This document shows, piece after piece, positions 34,690 through 45,650 of a stretch of 64,000 bases of DNA (the stretch's first letter is position 1; each line of letters starts with the position of its first letter). A program made the position numbers and the translations under genes. Under the pieces are notes generated by a model. The model was not told where the DNA came from and did no database searches. It was given only the letters and a program-made list of their open reading frames with translations. Source of the stretch: Holothuria scabra (taxonomy: Eukaryota; Echinodermata; Holothuroidea; Aspidochirotida; Holothuriidae); contig CM074179.1 of assembly GCA_037179385.1 (NCBI GenBank), forward strand, positions 71,571,683 through 71,635,682, in the 5' to 3' direction.

Positions 34690-35950
34690 TTTAAATATCC
34701 GTGATTGCTTCTAATAGCGCATCAAGGAAAGTATCGTCTGAGTTTTGTACTTCGTTCTCCCTAGAAGTCGTAAACCTTGATTTAACAAGGAAATCTTTTA
34801 GATTTTTTGACCTTTTGTAGACGATGATTGGTTGTTCGGGGAACAGTTTATATAATTGCGGGGTTTGGGTTATAAGGTGCCAATTTTTCAATAAAGCACG
34901 TTTCAATTGCATTGTTTTAACATGCGGGGTGTAACCAAGTTTAAAAACCAATAGTGCGGTTACTGCTTTTTCTTTCTCTGTTAGAGGGTTCTACGGTCAG
35001 CATATACCACATACTGGTGGCGCTGTTGATTTCCTCTCGTGAGTAATTTCGCATAAGCAGTTTCTCAGTGAAGGAGTTGCGTTTCTCCAGAAAGTCACTT
35101 TCGTTATTACACAGGCGGGCGTATCTTAGTACTTCGCTTTTGATAAAGCCTTCAAAAGTGGCTAGTGGATGTGCTGAATCCCGATCTAGTTACTGGTAGG
35201 TTTCCGTGGACTTGGTATAGACTTTAGTGTCAAGGAGGCCAGTAGTGCGGAAACGTTCGCCTTTGAATATTTCAAGATCGAGATAAGTAACTTTCGTGTT
35301 AGAAGCTTCTACTGTGAACTTAAAATGTCCGTGTACTTCATTCAAACAGGTCACCAGGTTTTCAAGTTCCTTTCGTGTGCCATTGTACAGTAATAGGATG
35401 TCGTCTCTATAGCGGATCTCAGGGGAGGCTTGACTTCCTATTGCGAATCTATCGTTTGTAGGAAAAATTGGCCATCAAATTCAAAACAGTTTTTGTGAGA
35501 ACTAGTTTGACCAGATTACGCATTCAGCGGGGTGATATTTGCTTCATAGCGTAGCAATTTTGCGGGACTTCCCCATATGCTTTTTGTACGACATCCAAGG
35601 CTTTCTCTTGTGGAGTGTTAGTGTACATAGACACTACATGAAGGGTAGCGAGTAAGACATTTTCTGGTAGGGGGTGGCTTCCAGGATTTTGAGAATGTGA
35701 ATTGTGTCTTTCACATACGTGGCTTGTCTTATGACAATCGGAAGCAGGAAATAATCCACAAATTCAGATATTTTTTCTGTTGGAGATCCGTTGCCGCTTT
35801 TGATAGGGCGGCCGGCAAATTTTGTGCCGGGGGGTGGTGCTTTATGTACTTTAGGAAGTACGTATATGACCGGGGTACGGATTTTGTGGTTATTTGGGTT
35901 GAAGTAATTAAATGTCTACTCATTAATTTCCTTGTTAGAGAACATATCTC
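34690..35950 (-). pseudogene. Penelope-like reverse transcriptase, frameshifted
   Basis: Several minus-strand frames together show the family's motif order. VYVLPKVHKAPPPG and FAGRPI are followed by SGNGSPTEKISEFVDYF (35770-35870). PENVLLATLHVVSMYTN (near 35618-35660) has His where the catalytic motif A Asp is expected. Near 35397-35420, IRYRDDILLL is a motif C with both Asp kept. Then come VTYLDLEIFKG and, at 34691-34951, a thumb-like stretch ending YKRSKNLKDFLVKSRF. Stops and shifts between these blocks and the D-to-H change make it inactive. Confidence 0.8.
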
Positions 35951-35977
35951 GGAGGGTCGGTTGTTATAAGACAAGCC

Positions 35978-36198
35978 TACTATCTGCACTTTATTCTGAT
36001 GACAAGGGCAATCTTCTGTAATACAGTGATAGGTTTTGCCGAAACGTATCTTCATGCTTTATACGCACGTTGTCGCTTTGCTTAATTATTGCTTCCTCAC
36101 CAAGCGTGATTAAGCTTACAAAGTACACAGACTGACATTAAATTCACCCTCGGCCAATAAAAGATGTTGCAAAGGGCGCAACAACTAGCCCCCTTGTT
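35978..36198 (-). repeat. Penelope pLTR, copy 2
   Basis: Direct repeat of 34201-34437. CTGATGA at 35996-36002 and GAAA at 36041-36044 on the plus strand. Confidence 0.8.
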
Positions 36199-37439
36199 GT
36201 CGGGGATAATTGTCAACATAGACAATAAAAAGAGTTTATAAAGATACCAAAATAGCTTCCACAACATTTTTCAAAATCATTTTAAGGGAGCATTCAGGTT
36301 ATAATAACATAAAACTGTTATCATAGTGGTTATGTTTTAAGAGTTTTTATGAGCATGTTGCTTTTCGTCACGTGACCATTCTCATGATAAATGGCTATTT
36401 CTGACACTGCACGATAATCCCATGAAAATGATTATTTCTCTTCTTTCGTGGTCTCAAAAGCCAGAAATTGCATTGGATATACCGTTCAATGTACTTAATT
36501 AATGCCTATTTCAGAATGGTCACATTATGTAAATTACGTCATTTAAGGTTTCTTCGTGTACTTATCATGATTTCCAGATGCAAAAAATATACACGTAAGG
36601 GTATTTAATTTCCATAACCCCCCTGCTATTTTGCTCTAGCAGGTTTCCACAAAGCAGACCATTCTTACATTAATTATAATGACCGCATGAATACTAGAAT
36701 GTAAAAGAGAGGGATAGCAACATTGGCGTCCGCAGGTAGGGTCAGGGGGGAACTTGCCCTTCCCTGGAAAGTGAAAAAAAAAACCCTGAAAAACCCAAGA
36801 AAACATAAAAAAGACAAAGAAAAATTGCCATCAACATTTCCAGCCAGTGCATCCAGCGTTTTTCCTATTTATTTGCGTTAAAATAGGCTTTAGAAATGCA
36901 CATTCCGGCGATCTGAGAGGCAATCTAGGCCCAAATTTTTGTTGCGCTCCGGGCCAACTCATTGTGCCGTGGAGCTTTTCCCACTAAAAGGATTTCGCCT
37001 CCCCCGAATTTTCTTCTGCGGAGAAAAAGTTAAACTTGATTTCATAGAAAAACCTGGTGAGGAGAAATGGCAAAATAGTCTAACTTCTACCAGGTGCGGA
37101 AATCAAATGGAAACTCTGAAAAACAGTGGGTACGATCGTGCTGAGGCTCAGGGTTCTTACTCCTTCGAAGCGCCCCTGTAGACCATTCTCGACCCCTCTG
37201 ACTGAAACCCCTAACTCCGCCACTGGTATAACAGTTCGAGAACAATGATCTTAACATTAAATGTTATTGTACGAACATCAGATAATGAAGTTGGATAAAG
37301 ACCAAGAAAATAACCCATCCAGATCTTTCTACAGCAGTGGGGGCATCTTCCACAATGCCAATCTTCCTATAAAGCTTATTATCATCTGCAAACTTACTTA
37401 TAAATACAAGATGTAAGAGAACTGTTAAAATCATTGATG

Positions 37440-37900
37440 AAAATTAAGGAGAGAATTAGGTTATCATTGACAGAAACTCTTTGAGATCTTACCATGAAGC
37501 CACAAATTTATCTAATCAGCACAATTGCCCTGACCTCTAACCTATGCAGTTTAACCATAAGCCTACCTAATGGAATTTTATCAAAAGCCTTTGAAATGTT
37601 AAGGTACATGACATCAACGCCATACCCAGAATCAATAGATGAAGAGACGTCTTGAAGAAAAGCTCAGAAAGTTAGTAACACAAGATCCACTTGGCAGGAA
37701 GCCATGCTGTGACAGATTAAGTTACTCAATATCTAGAAGATACTTTTAAGTAAACTATCCTGAATTAAAGATTCCATAACTTTGCACACAACACTGGTTA
37801 AAACTGACAGGCCTATAATTGCAAGGCATACTTCGATCCCACATGTTAAATATTGGAGGAAATTTCCTACCTCGCCAGTTCTTGATAATGGCTCAATTCA
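37440..37900 (-). pseudogene. CR1/L2-type LINE reverse transcriptase fragment
   Basis: On the minus strand, broken frames read NYRPVSF, then SQHGFLPSGSCVTNFL, then YGVDVMYLNISKAFDKIP, the order of RT motifs 2 to A in CR1/L2-like LINEs. Motif A has Asn for the usual Asp/Phe pair (YLNISKAFD). Multiple frameshifts; old fragment. Confidence 0.7.
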
Positions 37901-38039
37901 TAAACTAGGGGTCCAATGATGTGACAAATTTTAAAAATCATTTTATCTGATTGAAATTTACACCCATGATAGAGTATTAACAGCAGGTATAAAAAATAAA
38001 AATATTTTTGCATTGAGCATTATGTATGCATGAGGAGAC

Positions 38040-39250
38040 TCATTCAAACATAAACTTGGCCAGTAAATTGACCAACGTAATGGGGACACCAAAGTAGTCT
38101 CTTAACTTCTCCCACAAGAATGATGAAAATCTGAAATGGTTGAAAATTCCTATTTGAATGTGTTTTAGTGCCCATTGTGACAAGAACATGGTAAACGTTT
38201 GAAAAAATACTCCAAAAATTAGGAAAGTCAGTTTCATTTTTCTTTAAAATTTCCGTTGCCAAAATGTCTACAAATTTACATATTTGTGTACGACATTGAC
38301 TGATTTTTACCAATTAATGACGTTTAAGTATTCAAATTTTCCTCTTTAACACCCTAAGATTGTTAAACTTAACATTTGAAGTCTTATTTATTGTCTCTTC
38401 ATGGACATACGTAATACTAGCAATATATTACACTTCATTACATCTGCCACGTGTAACAAGGACACCAAGATTTGGTGTCCCCATAACACCTAACATTCAA
38501 AGTGCCAGTTTGATTTTTGTTTGATTTTTAAATGAGCTGGAAACTTTCAAATGCAACAAAAACCACTGTTTGCAGTTACAATATCCTGTAAGATAGAATA
38601 ATAAGTTCCATTTTCATCATTTTTTGTTTGCTTACGGCGGACATAACTCTGACAGGGAGGGGGACACCAAAAAAATCAAATGTTCATTAGGAATGAATTT
38701 TACAGATTCTCAAACCATGTGTTTAACTTTTTCTGGTAATTATCTGGGACCTTCTATTCATGTACCTTTGTTCACCCAAAAATTAATTAGTTTGTGCGAT
38801 TGGTGAAACATCAAAGTTTAACAACATAACTCACTAAGAGGGGCACAAAAAATCTGCCCATATCGAATGTTACCTAGAAAATCTTTTGTTTTGATTTTTT
38901 ATTTCCAAATGAGCTACTATCTAAAAGAGTTTGACCTATTTTTTGTATCAGGAAAACTATGGCCACCTGAGGATGATCATATTTGTAGAAAAGATGGAAC
39001 ATACATTAAAAAGCCAACATAAAATTGGGTGGAGCCCTCATATTTCTGGAAATTTTGATCTTTGGTAATACCCTTACCATGACACATGAGCAAAGTAATT
39101 CAGTCTGTGATAAGTATGTTTTTCTGATTATTCAAATTTTTTTATATAAATATATATATTTGTATGTCACAGCCATTACTCAAAAATGAGGGGGGGGGGG
39201 GCACCAAAGCAAAGGAGTCTATTTTCTAAAAAATACTTATTTTTGGATAT
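38040..39250. repeat. region with recurring GGGGACACCAAA motif
   Basis: The words GGGGACACCAAA, TGGTGTCCCC, GGGGGACACCAAAA, GGGGCACAAAA and GGGGCACCAAAG recur near 38077, 38470, 38655, 38838 and 39191, about 180-390 bp apart. Could be a degenerate long-period tandem repeat or an ancient TE interior. No coding signal. Confidence 0.4.
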
Positions 39251-39299
39251 TCAGTTTATATATCATAAGATAGCCTACTTGGTAAAGGATAATAAAATA

Positions 39300-39660
39300 C
39301 CTGAGGGGCTGGTATGAGGTATTCCCTGTTTTTGAAATATAGCATTTTATTGGCAAAGTCAGTAAAAACCCCATTGGACCCCTGGTTTATGTTTTGAGCC
39401 TCATACAACTCTGTGGCCTTTGCTCTAAAAATAGACACCCCCACGCGATTTATTATTGAAAAATACCCATTTTACCACCCATAACAAAGCTAAACGATCT
39501 TCAAAAATTACTATTTGGTATTAAACAACATTCCCCACAACCTGCATTACACCATACCCATGAAAACACCCGTCTTGGAAGAGATAGCGGACAAAGCCAA
39601 ATGTCAGACTTTCGTGTCAACCTCATAAGTTGTGACTGCCTGCGTGAGAGGCACCGCACG
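39300..39660 (-). repeat. dispersed repeat R, partial copy
   Basis: CCCACAACCTGCATTACACC and GAGAGGCACCGCACG correspond to 45095-45220 of the second R copy. The left boundary is uncertain. Confidence 0.5.
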
Positions 39661-40544
39661 TGGGCTATGTAGTACACTTTATCTGGAACAGGCGTGCTAG
39701 ATACTATCCATATACACTAGCCTACACACTAAATATACAAAGCTTCCCAGGCCTGTAAATATGTGATCTGGATGGATCAATAGTAGTCCATCAACGGTCA
39801 CTTCTCGGTGCTTGCTATCACAAAACAAGGATCAATTGATAATCTGTGCTGCTTTACACGATTATTGGCAAAATGCTCGTAACCAATTTTGATAAATAAT
39901 AAGCTTGCTACATGACTCGTTATCGTAACGCCAACAGCCTCGATATAGTTTCAGAGTTATTTCACATGTCAGTACATAAATCACGCACAGAGCAGGAGTT
40001 CCTACAATCCTGCTCTATAGTACACTACGACAGTGCATCACATTCGTATGTATAATTATCAAGGTTTCCATATCGGGTTTGTACTTGGTCATAAACAATT
40101 GATAAGAAAAAAGGCTCAAACAAATGAAGTGGTATATTTTGCTATATTGTTTTATTTACAAAAGTATTTGCAACTTATTTTGGAACAAAATAAATTAATG
40201 CTATTCTTTGCAAAAAAAAAAAAGATCAATGCCATATCTGAATGAAAAGGCTTCTGTATAAACCCACTGATCTATATTACTGGATTGCATAAGCCATTGT
40301 GTAATCATGAGTCTACGTTATTGAAGCTCAGACTTGTCAGGTGGCACCACATTGCTAGGACCCACATAGCGCCACAAAAAATTGATGTAATTGAACTCCC
40401 CAAAAGGCCAAAGCGTATTCACAACGTGTACTGGTAATTAATTGATAACGACTATCTAATTATAATCCAACCGAATAAGTCTAGAATTTTCATAAGAAAA
40501 AATGCTATGCAACTTCAAGAAACTAGAAAGCCAAAAGGCTTATT

Positions 40545-40860
40545 GATTCCTTGCCATATGATATATTGTAATAATGAACATGGATGTCCACATGACAAGC
40601 ATGAGATCCCTCACAAATATTGAAATATACGAGTAAGGTCAAAACCTTTTGAGATTCTGTGACCCAAAATGACCTTTCAACCCTCACTTAAGATAATAGG
40701 GAGCAACTACCTAAAAATGACATCAACATGCTAAATATGAGATATTCACAAGCTGAGTATGAGATCCCTCCACCGTTCAATAGCCACATAAAAATGTCAT
40801 GTCTACAAGGTTTTGCCCTTTTGTGACCCCACAAAGAAGAGAAATCTCCCACACAGTTAT
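40545..40860 (+). repeat. fragment of a GAGATCCCTCAC-type tandem repeat family
   Basis: ATGAGATCCCTCACA, GACCCAAAATGACCTTT and AATAGGGAGCAACTAC recur in the longer copy at 42430-42945. Confidence 0.5.
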
Positions 40861-42429
40861 AAGGCTGGTAAACTATGTTGTCTATTAACTTGATAAAGAG
40901 GTATTTTTAAAACATGCTCCTTTAAATCAAAATTTCGTGTATTGAGGATGGCTCTCTATACAATCATGTCTCTATGATCCAAAACGTTGACTGCATTGAG
41001 GTGATTGTTTCAGTAGGACAAGCTCTTATCTTGACAGTCATCCATAAATTGGAACATACAGTACAGACATCTAAACAGAAGGGGTAACCTTGGCTATTAG
41101 TGGTGGCCTTTTTGAATTTGTTTTTTGGTGTAATGCCCTTCCAATGACTATGATGTCCTTGAAAATTAACAAAAAATGGGAACCCTATTAATACAGAAAT
41201 TAACAAGATTTGTAATTTGCCTTAAATTGTCTGCCTGTAGGAACACCACATAACAGAGTACAAGTCAAGGTGTCCTTTGTTTGATAGACAGTAGATACTA
41301 TTATGCTTGCTTTGATTACCTGAACTACAGTACTTTCTGACAAATAAGCTTTACTGAGAGGGCTAAATAAGTGTCAGACACTATTTATAGACAGGTAGGA
41401 AATAGTTAAGTCCATTGAGCTGTATGATTGCATGTGAAAATCCCTCAGGACACTGTGGCAGTCAACTGTGATAAATTAGGTAGGACAACAGTGACCTGCA
41501 ACTTTCACAACTGGTGAGTCAGTTACAACTTGATTCATTCAATTAGACAATCTCAGTTCAAGCATGCTCCAGGGTATTTGATCCAAATGATCAGTTATTT
41601 AGTTCTTTTTATAAAACTAATTACCCGTGGTGTATTTAATTATTTAGTTCCCACTTACTGTACATGTCCCTATGAGGACAAAAGGTGGCACAAGGCACAA
41701 GGTTTGTCTGTAACTTTTAACAATCTTTGATACTAAATTTAATATTATCTTCATGTTTTCTTTAGGGTTATGGAAGAGACAATGTTTGTATGCTGTAAAA
41801 GAAATTTTGTGCATCATGCAGAGCACTTGATCTCTTCAAAGTTTACACTGATGAAGTTCCCCACTAAACAATTCCTCTTCTTTGTGGGCATGAAAGCTTT
41901 CTCCAATATGTTCAGACTATGTCCCCAAATGACCCTCATAAAGCCTTTGTTTAACTCATATGTTTTAGACACTGCTAGAAACTTACACTCAAGAGTAGGA
42001 AATATATTTCATGAGAATCTATAGGCCGAGATACTTGTGGCAAAATCAGCATACCTATGACAAAGATAAATTAATTGACATGTCAGCCTGACGAACAGTT
42101 TTTTTTTTTTTTAACTTTTCCGGATTTGCTCTACCCACTTACTCCTAATTGTATTAATACTGGCACTAAATGTAATAGGGCAAAACTTCAAACCAAAATC
42201 AACATAAATACTGTACCAAATAATGTGCACTTTTATGCACTTTACTGTAGACATTCTTAATACTGTGAGTTTACTTCAGTACATATTTTGGAATTACCCA
42301 ACTTGATGATTTACATAATGAAGTGGATTCCAAAAGCCTACCTATGCATCTTACATTACCCATGCCATTCAAAACTCTTAACCCTATCCACTAATGAATA
42401 CTAACTCTAACAGTTACCCTTTTTGAAAT

Positions 42430-42945
42430 GTACTATATTCAAGGTTAACCCTCTAATGACCCTAAATGACCTTTGACCTCCAGTAAAAACAATAGGGATC
42501 ATCTACTCAATATGGGCAATCCACATGCTACGTATGAGATCCCTCACAGTTACCCATCTTGAGATATACTATTTACAAGTTTTGACCTCTGGTGACCCCG
42601 TATGACCTTTATCCTCCACCAAAAACAATAGGGATTATTTGCTTAACACGGACAATCCACATGCTATGTACAAGTGTCCTCACAACTACCTTTCTTGAGA
42701 TACAGTGTTTACAAGGTTTTGAACTTTTTACCTCTGGTGACCCCAAATGACCTTTTACTTCTACCAAAACAATAGGGACCATCCACTTAATATGGGCAAT
42801 CTACATACCAAGTTTGAGATATCTCAGGGTTACCCTTCTTGAGATATCGTGTTTACAAGCGGGCCTCACAAACACACATACACACACACGACATCACCAT
42901 CGCATAGATTCCTTGCCTGCCTTCGGCAAGGAATAAAAAACAACA
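42430..42945 (+). repeat. three-unit tandem repeat (135-146 bp) with terminal hairpin
   Basis: Three consecutive units share TGACCCC(A/G)..ATGACCTTT, AACAATAGGGA, GGACAATCCACATGC and CTTGAGATAT..GTTTACAAG. The block ends in a (CACACA) stretch and the hairpin TCCTTGCCTGCCTTCGGCAA plus GGA. A related end is at 47640-47760. The hairpin terminus suggests a mobile unit, class unknown. Confidence 0.65.
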
Positions 42946-42984
42946 GGCCTTTTTTAGCTGCCTGTGGGCTATGATGATGGTAGT

Positions 42985-43075
42985 TAGTTAATAGTTAGAT
43001 GGGGTTTTACAGCCAAGTTTCTAACCAATTGGTTCATTCGAGGTGGCCACGGCCTTCCATGATTGCTATGTTTAT
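42985..43075. repeat. dispersed repeat fragment
   Basis: TTTCTAACCAATTGGTTCA and surrounding bases match 22430-22500. Confidence 0.45.
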
Positions 43076-44199
43076 GCTACAAATGCTTTGGTCATGTGGA
43101 AATAAGTCGCCCAAGAACATTGAGCTAGGGCTAACAACGTCTCTGCTACACACGGAGCAGATTCAAACAACGCTTTCTGTATAGCAGTATAGCCTAAAAG
43201 CAAACACAGATAGTCTAGTCTGTTTCTTAATCCAACCAGTTGCATTCCTTAAAGCGAGTTAGGTTGTTAAAGTAGGCTCCTGACGTTACGAAGACTTGTC
43301 TCTTCAAGGAATAGCCTTTGGTATTGGCTGGGTTTTACAAAGCTTTCTCCTTGACACAAGACCATCTGGAATTCTAAAGCAGGTGACCCTTCTGTCATAG
43401 CAACTTCAGTTCTGGCCAACTTCAATCTGTCTTCAGTGTTACAAGAGCTTAATCCCCCCATGGTCGACTCAGGATAGATGGGAATCATGTTTTTCTTCTA
43501 ATAGTTAAGCACATTGCCAAATGTTGCTGCAAGATCCAGTTAATCTCAAAGGGAAAGAGACCACACAGAAATTTTCTAGACCAAAAATCTGACAAAAACT
43601 TTGCAACCTTATCCAACTTAATTAACATCATTAATGAAGAATGACCAGGTATAGGATTAGGGTTACGAACACATAGTAATAAGATAAGGGTCACTTACCC
43701 ATAGTAAATGGTTGTTATGAACTGGGCTATGGCTAGGGATAGGGATACTGTACAGACAAGCATGTGCTGGTATGCCACAGTTTAAACCGCTGAAAAATTA
43801 ATCCCACTGTTAGGCCTTTGGTCTAAGTTGGATCACTGATTGGATCACAACCACTTCGCTACTACTAGCTTACAAACATTTGCGAGCTTATACCTAGGCT
43901 AGGCCTAGGCTAATTGAGACATAACTGTATTATTAAAAACTAGTTCTTTATATCATGAAATCATGTCATGTTAATTTTAATAATAACTTGACAAATATGA
44001 AATCTAGAAACATCGAAAGTCGATCCACATGTGGTATATCCATTTGGGCATGTTTAAATACGGCAATGGTAAACTTATAAATTTCTTACAAATTACCCTA
44101 TGCATCTACAACGTTAAACTCTTTAAGATGTTTCAGTTGATATATCCTAACTTACTTTCAAAGTTACAGGCTACCAGCCTACAAATATCTGTAAGTTTA
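43076..44199. other. intergenic, nothing recognised
   Basis: Short frames at 43267-43488 and 43485-43694 have no domain. CCTAGGCTAGGCC-type words occur near 43892. Confidence 0.45.
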
Positions 44200-45222
44200 T
44201 AGTTATACTCAGGCCTCGGCTAGGCTGAATGAAAACTCATTTAGCCTAGCTTAGGTCTATAACAAATTTATCATTATTCTGACGTAAAAACAAAACAATA
44301 TTTCATTTGTTATCCTTGAAATAAACTCGAAATGCATGTTTCAAACTACTTATTACTACTAGCTAACTACCACTTTTACTTACTACTTATGTTACTAACG
44401 TTACTAGTACTACTACTACACTTCCGTGTGTGTAACAATAGTAATACTGTTCTATTGCCACACTTACCGAAACATGGCATAGTATAAGCCTAACGTTAGG
44501 CCTCACTGTACTCTAAACCTAGACCGAACACCGTACCGAAACAACGAACTCTACCAATTTCCGTTCAACTACCACCTCCACTTTCTTTAATATTTAGCTA
44601 GGAAACTTACCTGTCCTGGGCTAACTTCTTTAAAACCAACACTACAGTGTTACTACAAACATATCCCACCGCACGCACTCAACAGTGACAACACTTTATA
44701 ACTCGGCCCATACAATAACTATATGGGCAATATTAGTACGAGGCACAGTCCTGTATTTGTTTTTATCCACAGAACATATAATACATAGAAGCGACTCATT
44801 ACCTATACCATGCACCACATTGTCATATCTGCAATTCCGCATAAAACCCCAAACGCATACGTATGGCACCTACTATTTACGTACAACTTCATTGTTAGGA
44901 TATGTTCCTTGGACTCCCTGCAAAACATATTGTCAACAAAGAACAAACCAGTTCTTGATAATACAACTCTGTGGCCTTTGGTCTAAAAATAGACACCGCC
45001 CACGTGAATTTTTAACGAAAAATAACCATTTTTACACCCTTACCAAAGGTATCGACCTTCAAAAAATAATATACCTTACAAAACAACATTCCCTACAACT
45101 TACACAACACCACATACCCATGGAACCGCCCTCCCATCTCGGAGGAGATAGCGGTAATTCCTAATTTTCGGATCTTGTGTCGACTACTATAGCTGCGGTT
45201 GCCTGTGTGACAGGCACCGCAA
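44200..45222 (-). repeat. about 1-kb dispersed repeat R, copy 2
   Basis: Inverted relative to 29935-30960. It ends in a strong stem-loop at 45192-45221 (GCGGTTGCCTGT pairing with ACAGGCACCGC across a GTG loop). The 159-codon open frame at 44685-45164 lies wholly inside and has no counterpart of the same length in copy 1. Confidence 0.65.
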
Positions 45223-45591
45223 CTAAAAATAAGACCTTTGAACTGAATGACGGAGACAAATTGAGTAAGGTGTTAACGCATTACTCTTAAAACTAGTTCC
45301 CTGCACACAACGTATGTGAGAAAGGACCAAATTTCAAAATGGGAGAACGCAACTTTCCGCATGTCGGAGTGACATAATAAAATATTGATGTATATTTTAC
45401 TCGCGTGGGTTTGGTTTTGCAGCAGTGTCATGTCCATATTACATAAAAACGACGTATTGACGACTTAAAAAGTATATGGATAACATTGTTAAATTGTATT
45501 AATCTAAAGTATTTGCACCACGGGGCTGTGCACACACGCAGAGACGGCGGCATCAGATTTGCAGAAAACACACTCCACAGGCTCATTTTAA

Positions 45592-45650
45592 CCCTTAACC
45601 GTTGTTTGGGTCCTTTTGGACCCAGACGGAGAACGCGGCTCTCACTCATT
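45592..45650 (+). mobile_element. end fragment of the CCCTT(T/A)ACCG TIR family
   Basis: TTAA at 45588-45591 is followed by CCCTTAACCGTTGTTTGGG and a small palindrome (GGGTCC-TTTT-GGACCC), closely like the left end of the 22700 element. No opposite end was found nearby. Confidence 0.5.

Larger units (their letters stand above)
34201..36198 (-). mobile_element. Penelope-like retroelement (decayed) between direct repeats
   Basis: A reverse-transcriptase pseudogene lies between two direct repeats of about 220-237 bp (34201-34437 and 35978-36198) that differ at few positions, the pLTR arrangement typical of Penelope-like elements. The 5' part of the coding region and the GIY-YIG endonuclease are not recognisable. 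It sits wholly inside the hAT element, so it is the younger insertion. Confidence 0.8.
34028..37225. mobile_element. hAT-type element with 8-bp target duplication, disrupted by a Penelope-like insertion
   Basis: Ends CAGTGGCGGAGATGCC (34028) and, as reverse complement, CAGTGGCGGAGTTAGG (37225). The flanks are GTATAACA on both sides (34020-34027 and 37226-37233), a perfect 8-bp duplication as produced by hAT transposases. The interior is mostly the Penelope-like element at 34201-36198. The rest (36199-37225) shares a GCGCTCCGGGCCAAC block with the second hAT at 60692. No transposase is visible, so it was a non-autonomous carrier. Confidence 0.85.

Noticed and set aside
34436..34690. GIY-YIG endonuclease at the end of the Penelope-like element
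   Set aside because: None of the frames between the thumb-like region and the pLTR shows the GIY and YIG motifs or their Cys-rich linker; the domain seems to have been lost.
36721..37225. Separate 505-bp hAT MITE starting at CATTGGCGTCCGC
   Set aside because: Its flanks do not form an 8-bp duplication, whereas 34028 and 37225 share a perfect one, so the right end belongs to the larger element.
44685..45164. 159-codon open frame on the plus strand
   Set aside because: Lies wholly within dispersed repeat R; copy 1 does not keep the frame and no domain is visible.
45192..45221. Helitron 3' end at the stem-loop of repeat R
   Set aside because: The stem-loop is not followed by a consistent CTRR terminus before a T, and copies diverge at different bases after it.
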